Positions 7,848 to 17,225 are shown, numbered from the stretch's first letter. The stretch is DNA of 64,000 bases from Microbacterium arabinogalactanolyticum (GCF_030268005.1 NZ_BRZC01000004.1:1267150-1331149); one strand, 5' to 3'. Program-made: numbers and translations. Notes: generated by a model from the letters alone, not told the origin.

Positions 7848-7891
7848 GTCGAGTGCACCACCTGTCCGCGTGGCCAGGTGGTGCACTCGAC
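7848..7891. repeat. Perfect 17-bp inverted repeat between convergent genes
   Basis: GTCGAGTGCACCACCTG (7848-7864) and its exact complement CAGGTGGTGCACTCGAC (7875-7891) flank a 10-base loop. The left arm is also a near direct repeat of the preceding 7832-7850 (GAGAGCACCACAACCTGTC against GAGTGCACCACCTGTC). It lies between rtcB and the convergent MFS gene, so it could end both transcripts, although no T-run follows. Confidence 0.75.
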
Positions 7892-7957
7892 GGCAACCGG
7901 TGCCCTCGGCGGCGGCGGGCGGGATGCGACGGGCGACGGGGAGCAACCCTGTCGCGG

Positions 7958-9418
7958 TCAGACGACCGGAACGTCCTCCGCGATGCGATCGGTGAACGCC
8001 TGCTTCGGCACGAACGCCAGCAGCACGGCGGCGGCGAGCGCGGTCGCACCGCACACGATCCACACCGTCATGTAGCCCGAGAAGGATCCCGCCGTGCCCT
8101 CCGCGCCGCCGGCGACCACGCCGTTCAGCAGCGCGATGCCGAACACGCACGACGCGATCGCCCCGCCCACGGTCTTCACGGAGTTCGTCAGGCCGGTCGC
8201 GACGCCCGTCTGGGTGGAGGGGGCAGCGGATGCGGCGGCGGCGGGCAGCGCGGCCACCAGCGCACCCGATCCGAGACCCACGATCACCATGTTCGTGACC
8301 ACCTGCAGGTATGTGCCGTGGAACGGCAGGAACAGCAGGAAGCCGAGCCCGACGAGCACCGAGGCGCCCATCAGCGTGAGCCGCGGCGCGGTCAGCCGCG
8401 CGATCAGCGGGAACAGCAGCGCGCCGGTGATCATCGCGATCAGGTAGATGCCGATGATCAGCGAGGTCGCGAATCCTGTCGTGCCGAGCCCGTAGCCGTT
8501 CACTGCCGGGTCGGTGCGGGCGAAGGTCGACAGGGGTGCCTGTGCGCCGAGCACGCTCACCCCGAACAGCCCGGCGGTGAGGAACACCGGACCGAGCGCG
8601 GGCGAGCGGAACATGCGCACATCGATCACCGGATCGTCGTGACGCAGCTCCCAGCGCGCGAACGGGATCACCAGCAGGATGCCGATCACCACCACACCCC
8701 ACGACCAGAAGCTCGTCACGCCTCCCGGCAGCCGCAGCAGACTGAGGCCTCCCGTGAAGGCGATGAGCGCCAGCGAGATGAGCACGATGCCGACGGTGTC
8801 CAGGCGCCCGCCGGTGAGCTCGGGCGACTCCTTCACCCCGAACAGGATGACGAAGAAGCAGACGATGATCAGCAGGGCGGGGATGAGCAGCACCACCCAC
8901 AGCGGCAGGACGTCGATCAGCGCCCCGCCGGCGAGCGCGCCGAGGATCGCCCCGGTCTCCAGGGCGGCGACGAGCATGCCCGCCGCCCGCGCCGTGATCA
9001 CCGAGCGGCCCTCCATCGAGCGCGACCGCGACCAGATCAGCGCGATCTCCAGCGGCAGCCACACCACGTAGAACCCCATCAGCGCCCAGCCGATCAGGAA
9101 CACGACGAAGGAGTCGGTGAACGGCAGCACCAGCGCTGCCGCCGCGGTGAGTGCGGTCGAGACCAGCAGCATCCGCTTGTGCCCGATCATGTCGCCGAGC
9201 TTCGCGAACGCCGGGACGACGAGCGCCGAGAGCATCAGCTGGGCGCCCTCGAGCCAGTTCACGTCCGCGTCGTGGATGCCGAGGTGCCGGGCGATGTCCG
9301 TGAGCATGGGCGTGTAGTACCCCTGCAGCACGCCGCTGGTGAACTCGACGAAGGCGAGGAAGCCGACCACGGCGGCGAGTGCGCCCAGGGTCGCGCGGGC
9401 GGATGCGGTGCGCGTCAT
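7958..9418 (-). CDS. MFS transporter, DHA2-like drug exporter
   Basis: 486-residue major facilitator protein with about 14 hydrophobic segments, as in the QacA/EmrB (DHA2) group. The loop after the second segment reads AKLGDMIGHKRML, the MFS motif A. Proton-driven efflux of a small molecule is likely; the substrate cannot be told. No regulator lies directly beside it. The short region upstream (9419-9509) carries the word CCCTTCGACAGGCTCAGGGACC. Confidence 0.9.
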   Translation of the reverse strand: MTRTASARATLGALAAVVGFLAFVEFTSGVLQGYYTPMLTDIARHLGIHDADVNWLEGAQLMLSALVVPAFAKLGDMIGHKRMLLVSTALTAAAALVLPFTDSFVVFLIGWALMGFYVVWLPLEIALIWSRSRSMEGRSVITARAAGMLVAALETGAILGALAGGALIDVLPLWVVLLIPALLIIVCFFVILFGVKESPELTGGRLDTVGIVLISLALIAFTGGLSLLRLPGGVTSFWSWGVVVIGILLVIPFARWELRHDDPVIDVRMFRSPALGPVFLTAGLFGVSVLGAQAPLSTFARTDPAVNGYGLGTTGFATSLIIGIYLIAMITGALLFPLIARLTAPRLTLMGASVLVGLGFLLFLPFHGTYLQVVTNMVIVGLGSGALVAALPAAAASAAPSTQTGVATGLTNSVKTVGGAIASCVFGIALLNGVVAGGAEGTAGSFSGYMTVWIVCGATALAAAVLLAFVPKQAFTDRIAEDVPVV

Positions 9419-9509
9419 CGCGCCTCCTGTTCGGGTTCAGGGACGACCCTTCGACAGGCTCAGGGACCCGGGAAAGAGGCAGCAGGGACCGGTCGCAGGG
9501 CGGGTGAGA

Positions 9510-10841
9510 TCACCCTAGCCGTTCGAGCAGCGCGCGATGGAACCGCTCACCGCGCTGCAGCGCGTCGATCTCGACGTACTCGTCCACCCCGTGGATGGCG
9601 GCGCGCTGCACGGATGACATCTCCAGCGGCGCGAATCGGTAGACGGCGGGCGCGAAGCGGTGGAAGTGCCGGGAGTCGGTCGCCGCCATCATCACGTACG
9701 GCGTCGCGGGGATGCCGGGATGCGACACCGCCAGCGCGTCGGCGAGCAGCTCCCACGGGGCGCCGTCGGTCGCGGACTCCGGGGACGGGTCGCTGCCGTC
9801 GAGCACTTCGATCGCCACCTTCGGATCGCGGATGCGATCACGCACCCGCAGCACGGTGCCGTCCACGGTCTCGCCGAGAGCGAGGCGCAGGTTGATCGTG
9901 GCGGATGCCTGCGAAGGGATGACGTTCGCCGCGGTGCCGCCGGATTGCATGGTCGCGGCGACCGTGGTGCGCACCAGCGCCGCGGGTTCGCCGCCGAGGC
10001 GGGCGAACAGCTGCTCCGTGATCATCGGCATCCGGCTCAGCACCCTCAGCCCGAAGCCGGCCGCACCCGGCGTGCGAGCGGCGAACTGCGCGAGCATGCG
10101 GCTGATCGCCTTGGGCGTGCGCGCGGGGAACATCGACGGGTCCAGGCGGTCGACGGCGCGGGCGATGCGCCGCACGGCCGTGAGCGTCGGCGGGGTGGAG
10201 GCGTGACCGCCGTCGCCGCGGGTGGAGAGCCGCAGCGTGACGATGCCCTTCTCCCCCACGCCGATCATGGCCGCGCCGCCCGGCACGAACGGGAGCGGTG
10301 AGTCGACCACCGCACCGCCCTCGTCGACGACGAGCCACGGCGTGATCCCGCGCTCGCGGAACGCGTCCGAGATGGCGAGCGCGGCGGTGCCGAAGCTCTC
10401 CTCGTTGCCGCCGAACGACAGGTACACGTCCCGTGCCGGCGTGAAGCCGTCGGCCAGCAGGTTCTCGACCGCCTCGATCACGACGATCAGCGGGCCCTTG
10501 TCGTCCAGCGCACCGCGCCCGTACACGCGGCCGTCCGCGATGCGCCCCTCGAACGGCGGATGCGTCCACGGGTCGGACTCGTCCACCGGCACGACGTCGT
10601 AATGGGCCATCAGCACCACCGGATCGGATGCCGCATCTCGGCCCTTCCAGTGGAACAGCATTCCGAGGTCGGTGTGCTTCTCGAGTGCCAGGTGCTCGTG
10701 CACGAGGGGGTACTGCTCGGCGATCAGCCGCTCGAAGGCCTGGAAGGGCTCGAGCCCGCGCTGCTCGAGCTCGGCCGAGACCGTGGGCAGCTGGATCATC
10801 CGGGACAGACGCTCGGCGATGCCGGGGCGGACGGTGCTCAT
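9510..10841 (-). CDS. M20 family metallopeptidase (CPDG2/DapE-like)
   Basis: 443-residue cytoplasmic zinc peptidase or amidohydrolase. Metal and catalytic motifs are complete: AHYDVVP, GRGALDDKGP with the bridging Asp, GGNEESFG with the catalytic Glu pair, and DSRHFHRFAP with the late His. HASTPP lies in the lid domain. Length and the HxDxxP/GRGxxDDKG set fit the M20 di- or exopeptidase group; the exact substrate is open. The ATG at 10841 is preferred by family alignment; an in-frame ATG at 10865 would add eight residues. Confidence 0.9.
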   Translation of the reverse strand: MSTVRPGIAERLSRMIQLPTVSAELEQRGLEPFQAFERLIAEQYPLVHEHLALEKHTDLGMLFHWKGRDAASDPVVLMAHYDVVPVDESDPWTHPPFEGRIADGRVYGRGALDDKGPLIVVIEAVENLLADGFTPARDVYLSFGGNEESFGTAALAISDAFRERGITPWLVVDEGGAVVDSPLPFVPGGAAMIGVGEKGIVTLRLSTRGDGGHASTPPTLTAVRRIARAVDRLDPSMFPARTPKAISRMLAQFAARTPGAAGFGLRVLSRMPMITEQLFARLGGEPAALVRTTVAATMQSGGTAANVIPSQASATINLRLALGETVDGTVLRVRDRIRDPKVAIEVLDGSDPSPESATDGAPWELLADALAVSHPGIPATPYVMMAATDSRHFHRFAPAVYRFAPLEMSSVQRAAIHGVDEYVEIDALQRGERFHRALLERLG

Positions 10842-10917
10842 CGGGCCAGCGTAGCCGCGTTGCATGGCCTGCCGCGCCCAGCCGGAGCGTGACGCGACGG
10901 ATGCCCGACCCGGCGCC

Positions 10918-12432
10918 TCAGCGCATCAGCACAGCCCGGCACGCGAGGTGCAGGGCGAGGCGCGCCTCGGGGTCGTTCATGTCGATGCCGAGCAGCTCCT
11001 GCACCCGCCGGATGCGGACGGCGACCGTGTTGCGGTGCAGGCCCAGCGCCGCCGCGGTCGCGGCGATGCCGGACTCGTGATCGAGGTAGGCGGCCAGCGT
11101 GCTGAGCAGCTCGCCGCCTCCCTCACGCAGGGGCGCGAGCAGCGACTCGGCGGCCGGCACGAAGGTGTCGTTGCCCGTCCACGCCAGGAGCAGTTGCTCG
11201 AGCCCCAGGCTGTCGACGCGCACGAACCAGCCTGTGGCCGATCGCGCGGCGGCGATGCGGGCGGCATCCCCCGCCTCGTCGAGCGTCGTCGCCAGACCGG
11301 AGGGTCCCGGTTGCAGCGAGCCCACCCCGGTGGCCACGGGGAAGGCCTTCACCGCCCCGGTGTGCAGCTCGCGCAGCGCGGCGACGGCGCGCTCGACGCG
11401 CTCCGGCCCCGGCGGCTCGGCGAAGGTCAGCCATCCGCTGACCCCGCGCCCCGCGGTGGTGGCGTGCGCCTCCGCGTCGATGGCGCCGAGGCCGGCCCGC
11501 AGGGAGCGCAGCAGCGAGAACGCGTCCAGGCGGCCCCTCGCCGCCAGGTGGAAGCCCAGATGGTGGCCCTGCGTGCGCCAGCCGCGTTCGAGCATCCGGC
11601 GATCGATGTCATCGTCCGGCGCACCGTGCAGATCGGCGAAGTCGCGCAGCAGGGCGGACGAGACAGCCACGTCGTTGATGGCCGCGACCTCGTCGATCAG
11701 GATGCGGGCGGCGATGGCGGGCATCGCGATCTCGGCCGCAACCGTCAGCGACTGCAGCTGCGCCTCGCCGAGGCCGTCGCCGAAGAGGACGAGCCGCAGC
11801 CCCGTGCGGCCCGGGCTGTCGACCCGCACGGATGCCGCGGCGGCGGCTCCCGCGTGCGCGAGGTCGGTCCACGAGTCGAACCCGATCGCCGCGTGTAGCT
11901 CGTCGCCGAGGTGGCCGCCGGCCTCGAGCACGACCCCCGCCCTGTCGATCAGGGCGACGCCCCTGCTGAGGTTCGCCGCGATGTGCCGCAGCAGGTCGGC
12001 GAGGTCGTCGGCGGAGTACTCGAACGACTGCGCCACTTTCCGCACCTGGCTGAGGGTCAGGGCGTCACGCGCCTCGATCAGCATCCAGCACGCCTTCGCG
12101 AGCTGCACCGGGTGGGCGACGTCGAGCAGGCTGAGGCCGATGCGGTCCGCGAGGCGACGGGCGCCTCCGTCGATCCAGGCCGCGCCGGGGAGCGCCAGGC
12201 CCGTGTACCCGCGGTCGCGGACGCGACGCAGCAGGGCGTCCTGCTGCCAGGTCGTGGGCGGCATGCCGGATATCAGGACGGCGAGCCGTCCCGCCCCCGA
12301 GTCGGCCAGCTCGTCCTCACGGTCCTCGACCGCGACACCGTCCCACTCTGCGTCGGCGGGCCCCGCGACGCGGGAGAGTCCGCCGTTCTCGGGATGCGCG
12401 AGCAGCGCGGCGAGGCGCAGCCCGGCGCTCAT
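10918..12432 (-). CDS. PucR-family transcriptional regulator
   Basis: 504 residues. The N-terminal PucR domain covers roughly residues 20-120 (VLISGMPPTTWQQDALLRRVRDRGYTGLALPG, DRIGLSLLDV). A central sensor-like stretch follows (NLSRGVALIDRAGVVLEAGG). The C-terminus is the PucR HTH: LAAYLDHESGIAATAAALGLHRNTVAVRIRRVQELLG. PucR proteins control purine, hydantoin and amine catabolism. Its start forms an ATGA overlap with the DUF917 gene upstream, so it is the last gene of the NCS1-HyuA-DUF917 operon and probably regulates it; candidate operators are at 18663-18707. Confidence 0.93.
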   Translation of the reverse strand: MSAGLRLAALLAHPENGGLSRVAGPADAEWDGVAVEDREDELADSGAGRLAVLISGMPPTTWQQDALLRRVRDRGYTGLALPGAAWIDGGARRLADRIGLSLLDVAHPVQLAKACWMLIEARDALTLSQVRKVAQSFEYSADDLADLLRHIAANLSRGVALIDRAGVVLEAGGHLGDELHAAIGFDSWTDLAHAGAAAAASVRVDSPGRTGLRLVLFGDGLGEAQLQSLTVAAEIAMPAIAARILIDEVAAINDVAVSSALLRDFADLHGAPDDDIDRRMLERGWRTQGHHLGFHLAARGRLDAFSLLRSLRAGLGAIDAEAHATTAGRGVSGWLTFAEPPGPERVERAVAALRELHTGAVKAFPVATGVGSLQPGPSGLATTLDEAGDAARIAAARSATGWFVRVDSLGLEQLLLAWTGNDTFVPAAESLLAPLREGGGELLSTLAAYLDHESGIAATAAALGLHRNTVAVRIRRVQELLGIDMNDPEARLALHLACRAVLMR

Positions 12433-13463
12433 GCCACGTCCAGCTCGGCGAGGCCGTACGCCGAGGGGCGCACATGCTCGACGCGGCCAGGAGAGGCGAT
12501 CCACCACGCCGGCGCCGGGATGGCGAACACGGCCACATTTCGGGCGAGGGACAGTTCAGTGACCTCCAGCACCTCTCGCGAGATGGCATCGACCACGACG
12601 ATCACCGTCGGCGCCGCGGCGACGACCTGCCCGTCGCTCACCACCGCGAGCGTCTCGGAGCGCGTGATCACCCGGTGCACCGTGCCGCCGGCGCCGGCGA
12701 TCTCCACGGCGCTGACGTGCGGGTCGTCGGCGAGGGCCGAGACCGACAGGATGCGCCCCTCGGCGACCAGCTGCGCGCCGAGCGCGTCCGCCAGCTCGGC
12801 GAGGGGGCGTCCGGATGCTGCGACGAAGGCACGGCCGAGGTCGAGCGCGTGCGCCAGGTGACCTGAGATCGCGTGCTCGCGGAGGTCGCCGACCGTGAAT
12901 CCCGCGAAGACCGCGCAGCCGGCGCCGCCCGCCTGGATGATCGCGGCGCGCACCACCCGCTCGACGTCGATCGCGCGCGCCGCCTCGACGAGCGCCACCC
13001 CGCCCGCACCGGTGTCGCAGGCGACCACGATGCCCGGAACCCGGTCCACGAACAGCGACATCTGGTCGAGACCGGGAACGGCGCGGCCGGTGCAGTCCGC
13101 ATCGACCACGATGTGCGTGCCGGCGAGCGTCAGCGGGGCGAGGCCGTTCATGCCGCCGCCCTCCAGCGAGCACACGGCGGGCACCTCGTGTCCGAGCCAC
13201 CGCTCGACGGCGGCGATCAGCGGCCCGAAGGGGTCGGCCCCCGGCATCCGCTCGCTCAGGAGCATGGTGGAGCCGACGAACGCGACGCCCAGGCACGGCG
13301 TCGCGGGATCGAGCGCGGAAGGATCGACCACGTCTATCGGCCATGCCGCCGATCCGCCGAGCATGAGCTCCAGCATGGTCGTCGGCCCACCGCCGCCCGA
13401 GCCGAGCAGCGCGTAACCGCGCGCGAGCGCGGTCAGATCGTCTTGCCCGAGCAGGCTCACCAT
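12429..13463 (-). CDS. DUF917 family protein, divergent member
   Basis: 344 residues, with the family start DLTALARGYALLGSGGGG and later AVCSLEGGGMNGLAPL and VVDADCTGRAVPGLDQM, which match IECGGINSMIPL and VVDADGMGRAFPELSM of the next gene. It departs where the two upstream copies read GDPYIG (here PTTMLE) and where they have MGAPTVMVEK (here VGSTMLLSER). It may thus have changed substrate or activity. Third of the three tandem DUF917 genes; overlaps the PucR gene by 4 bp. Function not proven. Confidence 0.88.
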   Translation of the reverse strand: MVSLLGQDDLTALARGYALLGSGGGGPTTMLELMLGGSAAWPIDVVDPSALDPATPCLGVAFVGSTMLLSERMPGADPFGPLIAAVERWLGHEVPAVCSLEGGGMNGLAPLTLAGTHIVVDADCTGRAVPGLDQMSLFVDRVPGIVVACDTGAGGVALVEAARAIDVERVVRAAIIQAGGAGCAVFAGFTVGDLREHAISGHLAHALDLGRAFVAASGRPLAELADALGAQLVAEGRILSVSALADDPHVSAVEIAGAGGTVHRVITRSETLAVVSDGQVVAAAPTVIVVVDAISREVLEVTELSLARNVAVFAIPAPAWWIASPGRVEHVRPSAYGLAELDVA

Positions 13464-13472
13464 GCATCCAGG

Positions 13473-14573
13473 TTAGGGCCCGGCCAGCTCCTCGACGGCG
13501 ACGAAGTCCTCCTGCAGACCGAACGCGGATGGTCCGAAGGCGGCGAGCGCCTCGGGGGTGCGCATCATCGCCGGAGTCGAGATGCCCAGCACCCGCACCC
13601 GCTGGCCGTAGCGCAGGCCTTCCGTGGTGATCGGCTCCGCGGTCTCGTGGTCCACGACGCAGATGAGGTCGGGCACGATCGCCACGAGGTGCCCACCGCG
13701 ACGGGCGATGAGGTTCTCGTTCTGGAACGAGATCTCGAGCGTCTCGCCATCGTCGCCGAGCGGTGCGATGACCGCTCTGCCCTTCGCGAAGCCCTCGGTC
13801 GTGCGGCGCTCCACGTCGACGACCTTCCCGACGTGCAGCTCGCGCAGGTGCGGGTACAGGGTCGAGGCGAGGGTCGCGCCGATCGCCTCGAACGGCGAGC
13901 GATGCTCCTCGCGGGCGAGGCGGATGGCGCGGCCGAGCGCGAGGGCCATGGAGATCGTCCGCGGCACGGCGGTGCGGCGCACATCGGCGCCGGTCATCGC
14001 GTACTCGGCGATGTGGCCCACGCCTCCGAGCCTGATCGTGATGCCGCGGGCGAGCCATTCCATCTGGCGGTCGTCGTCACCCGTGTCGATCACCACCTGC
14101 TCGCCGCGCTCGCCCGCGAGGGCGAGGGGAGAGCCGTGCACGCCGTACACGGCGAAGGTCTCCATCGACAGCTCGGGGAACGCGCGGCCCATGCCGTCGG
14201 CATCCACCACGGGCAGACCCGTCTCGGCTGCGACGACCAGCGGGATCATCGAGTTGATTCCGCCGCACTCGATCGGCATGGTCGCGTCGGCCGTGCGCCC
14301 GAGGTGCTTCTCCAGCGTGCGCAGTGCCAGCGTCGGCTCGGTTCCGGCGGGGATCTTCTCGACCATCACGGTCGGCGCGCCCATCTGCGCGGTGGGGATG
14401 ACGAAGAGGTCGTCGGCGAGCTCATCCGGGTCGAGGATGGTGATCGAGCCGTCGCCGAGCACGCGCTCGACGAGCATCTTGCCGATGTACGGGTCCCCTC
14501 CTCCCCCGGTGCCGAGCAGGGTGGCGCCGCGCGCGAGGTCGGGCAGATCGGCGGCGGTCAGCTCCCAGCTCAC
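13473..14573 (-). CDS. DUF917 family protein (S-Me-THD-type)
   Basis: 366 residues. Contains the conserved set LLGTGGGGDPYIGKML, AQMGAPTVMVEKIP, IECGGINSMIPL, VVDADGMGRAFPEL and a C-terminal TEGLRYGQRVRVLGI and GPSAFGLQEDFV. The family is found beside hydantoinases; as I recall, Pfam now names it after S-methyl thiohydantoin desulfurase, which would fit a neighbour that opens hydantoin rings. The start overlaps the stop of the upstream copy by 4 bp. It and that copy are clear paralogues. Confidence 0.9.
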   Translation of the reverse strand: MSWELTAADLPDLARGATLLGTGGGGDPYIGKMLVERVLGDGSITILDPDELADDLFVIPTAQMGAPTVMVEKIPAGTEPTLALRTLEKHLGRTADATMPIECGGINSMIPLVVAAETGLPVVDADGMGRAFPELSMETFAVYGVHGSPLALAGERGEQVVIDTGDDDRQMEWLARGITIRLGGVGHIAEYAMTGADVRRTAVPRTISMALALGRAIRLAREEHRSPFEAIGATLASTLYPHLRELHVGKVVDVERRTTEGFAKGRAVIAPLGDDGETLEISFQNENLIARRGGHLVAIVPDLICVVDHETAEPITTEGLRYGQRVRVLGISTPAMMRTPEALAAFGPSAFGLQEDFVAVEELAGP

Positions 14574-15676
14574 GCCGCTTCTCCCGCCGCCTCGGCGCCG
14601 TGCCCGACGGAGATCGTGCCGTCGAAGCGATGGGCGGGCATGTCGTAGCCGAAGTAGCCCGGGCCCACCATCGCGAGCGCCTCGGCGGAGTGCCAGCGCT
14701 CGTCGGCCGGGGCGGCGATCACGCGCACGCGCTGGCCGTAGCGCAGCGCCTCGGTGGTGATCGGCTCACCGGACTCGCCCTCCAGCACCAGGATCAGGTC
14801 GGGCGTCGTGGCCAGCACCTGCCCGTCCTTCTCGGCGACGAGGTGCTCGTTCTGGAACTGCAGCGTGATCGACGAGTCGCCCTCACCGTCGATCCGAGCG
14901 CGTCCGCGTGCGAACCCGGTGGTGGTGGCGCGCTGCACATCGACGACCTTGCCGTCGAACAGCTCTCGTCCGTTCAGCAGCGCGACGGCGGCGGCCACAG
15001 GATCGGTCTTCTCCTCGCGGGCTCCGACGATGGCCTGCCCGATCTCGATGCAGCGCGACAGGGATCCGGAGACGAGCGAATCGCGCGCCTGCGTGCCAGA
15101 CATCGAGAAGCCCGAGATCATCACCGAGCATCCCATCTCCACGCAGGCGACGCGGGCGATGCGCTCCGTCCAGGCGTTGTCGACGGTCTGCAGCACGCCG
15201 GTGTTGCCCTTCTCGTCGCTGAACGCCAGCGGCGAGGCGGTCACGCCGTACAGCGTGGGGAGCACCATCTGCAGCTCGGGGAACGCGCGGCCCATGCCGT
15301 CGGCGTCGATCAGGGGCAGGCCGAGAGCTGCCGCGGCGGCGATCGGGATGGTGGAGTTCACGCCCCCGACCTCGGCGCAGGCGATGTGGGTGATGGGGCG
15401 TCCGAGATGCACGCCGAGAGCGCGGACCGGCTCCACGACCTCGTCCAGGCTGGGCAGCTTCTCGACCATCACGGTCGGTGCGCCCATCATGGCGACGAAG
15501 AGCACGACCGCGTCATCGGGCACCTCGTCCAGTCCTACGACGGAGACGTCGCCGCCTGCGAGAGCCTGGCGGGCCAGGAGCGCTCCGATGTAGGGGTCCC
15601 CTCCGCCGCCGGTTCCGAGCACCGCCGCGCCGCGGGCGAGTCCGTCGATGTGCTCGGCGGTGATCGTCCAGGTCAT
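14570..15676 (-). CDS. DUF917 family protein (S-Me-THD-type)
   Basis: 368 residues; first of the three tandem copies. LLGTGGGGDPYIGALLARQ-type start (here VLGTGGGGDPYIG), MMGAPTVMVEKLP, AEVGGVNSTIPI, LIDADGMGRAFPELQM and TEALRYGQRVRVIA follow the same order as in the next gene, with GPGYFGYDMPAHRFDGTISVG at the end. The ATG at 15676 is chosen because the protein then begins at the family start and lies 1 bp after the stop of the hydantoinase gene; the longer open frame upstream is antisense to that gene. Biochemical role inferred only from family and context. Confidence 0.9.
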   Translation of the reverse strand: MTWTITAEHIDGLARGAAVLGTGGGGDPYIGALLARQALAGGDVSVVGLDEVPDDAVVLFVAMMGAPTVMVEKLPSLDEVVEPVRALGVHLGRPITHIACAEVGGVNSTIPIAAAAALGLPLIDADGMGRAFPELQMVLPTLYGVTASPLAFSDEKGNTGVLQTVDNAWTERIARVACVEMGCSVMISGFSMSGTQARDSLVSGSLSRCIEIGQAIVGAREEKTDPVAAAVALLNGRELFDGKVVDVQRATTTGFARGRARIDGEGDSSITLQFQNEHLVAEKDGQVLATTPDLILVLEGESGEPITTEALRYGQRVRVIAAPADERWHSAEALAMVGPGYFGYDMPAHRFDGTISVGHGAEAAGEAA

Positions 15677-15677
15677 G

Positions 15678-17225
15678 TCACGCTCCCATGTCGAGGTCGC
15701 CGACGGCCTTCGCGCGGATGCGCGTGGCGTTGCCGGGGAGGTACGGGATGGGCACCTCGTCGAAGTCGATGACCGACACCGTGGACGGCTTGGCACCAGC
15801 GGCGATGGCCTTGTCGACGGCTTCGGCGCGCACCGCGGCGATCGTCTCGTCACGCCGACCCGGCTCGATCGCGTACACCTTGTCGATCTCGCCGCCGACC
15901 TGGGCGATCGAGGCGCCGATGGCATTGGCCACGGCGTAGTTCTCCGGGCGGTGCACGGTGCCGAACATGGGCAGTTCGTCGGGCAGGAGAATCGATCCGC
16001 CGCCGACGGCGACGACGGCGATCGGCTCGGGCGAGGTGCGCATCCGGTCGACGGCCTCGGAGACCCGCTCGGCGATGCGCTCGAGCACACGGGCGACGAA
16101 CGCCGGGTCGAGATGGGCGACCTTCGAGGCGTCCCCGACATCGGCGCGGCCGGCGGCCACGGCGATGTCGGTGGCGGTCAGGGTGGTGCCGCCGAACACG
16201 AGGGCCTCGGTGGTGAGCCGGTAGCCGACGGATGCGGGGCCGACCTCGGCGGTCTCCTCGTCGACGATGCTGCCGCCGCCGATGCCGAGTGACAGCACAT
16301 CGGGCATGCGGAAGTTGGTGCGGATGCCGGCGACCTTCACCTCGTTCGCCGTCTCGCGCGGGAATCCGTTGATGAGCAGCCCGATGTCGGCTGTGGTGCC
16401 GCCCACGTCGATCACGGCGCAGTCGTCGAGACCGCTGGTGGTGGCCGCCCCGCGCATCGAGTTCGTCGGACCGGACGCGAAGGTGGCCACGGGGTAGCGG
16501 CGCACGTACTCCTCGTCCATCAGCGTGCCGTCGTTCTGGCTGAGGAAGATCGGCGCCTCGATGCCCTGTGCGCGGACGGCGGAGGTGAGTCCGTCGACGA
16601 TCTCCGAGGCGAGCTCGCGCAGGGCGGCGTTGATGATCGTCGCGTTCTCGCGCTCGAGCAGGCCGATGCGGCCGATCTCGTGGGACAGCGAGATGGCGAC
16701 ATCGTCGCCCAGCACCTCGCCGATGATCTCGGCGGCCTGCGACTCGAGGTCGTGGTTCACCGGGCTGAACACCGACGAGATGGCGACGGAGCGGATCCCG
16801 TTCGCCTTCATGTCCTCGGCGTGGGCGCGCAGCTCCTCGGGGTCGATCGGCGAGATCGGCCGCCCGTCGAACTCGTAGCCGCCGTGCGCCAGATAGCTGC
16901 GGGCACGGGTGGCCTCCACCAGCACCTCCGGCCAGTCGACCAGGGGCGGGAGGGCCCGGGTGGCGGGCAGTCCCAGCCGGAGCGCCGCCGTCGGGGCGAG
17001 GCGGCTGGCCTGCACGAGCGCGTTGATGAAGTGCGTGGTGCCGATCATCACCGCATCGATGTCGTCGCCCTCGAAGGGGTGGTTGGCGCGCAGATCCTCG
17101 ATGGCCTGCACGATGCCGCTCGTCACGTCGGAGGTGGTGGAGTGCTTGACTCCCGCCAGCGTGCGGGTGGCGTCCATCAGGACTGCGTCGGTGTTGGTGC
17201 CGCCGACGTCGATGCCGATGTGCAT
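15678..17225 (-). CDS. Hydantoinase/oxoprolinase family protein, HyuA-type
   Basis: 515 residues of the ASKHA-fold ATP-dependent hydantoinase/oxoprolinase A group, which opens hydantoin- or pyroglutamate-like rings. MHIGIDVGGTNTDAVLMD at the start is the Hydant_A_N phosphate loop; VIDVGGTTADIGLLINGFPR near residue 270 and LSLGIGGGSIVDEE are the second nucleotide site; VAVGGGSILLPDELP lies near residue 400. No HyuB-type subunit is next to it, unlike classical pairs. It stands between the NCS1 permease and three DUF917 genes, implying joint breakdown of an imported cyclic ureide-like compound. Confidence 0.92.
   Translation of the reverse strand: MHIGIDVGGTNTDAVLMDATRTLAGVKHSTTSDVTSGIVQAIEDLRANHPFEGDDIDAVMIGTTHFINALVQASRLAPTAALRLGLPATRALPPLVDWPEVLVEATRARSYLAHGGYEFDGRPISPIDPEELRAHAEDMKANGIRSVAISSVFSPVNHDLESQAAEIIGEVLGDDVAISLSHEIGRIGLLERENATIINAALRELASEIVDGLTSAVRAQGIEAPIFLSQNDGTLMDEEYVRRYPVATFASGPTNSMRGAATTSGLDDCAVIDVGGTTADIGLLINGFPRETANEVKVAGIRTNFRMPDVLSLGIGGGSIVDEETAEVGPASVGYRLTTEALVFGGTTLTATDIAVAAGRADVGDASKVAHLDPAFVARVLERIAERVSEAVDRMRTSPEPIAVVAVGGGSILLPDELPMFGTVHRPENYAVANAIGASIAQVGGEIDKVYAIEPGRRDETIAAVRAEAVDKAIAAGAKPSTVSVIDFDEVPIPYLPGNATRIRAKAVGDLDMGA

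Noticed and set aside
6699..9062. A 787-residue open frame antisense to rtcB and crossing into the MFS gene
   Set aside because: It has no domain, is rich in Arg/Ala/Gly/Ser as high-GC shadows are, and two well-supported genes occupy the region.
14570..16141. A longer 523-residue start for the first DUF917 gene
   Set aside because: The added 155 residues are antisense-frame noise over the HyuA gene, are low complexity and are absent from the family.
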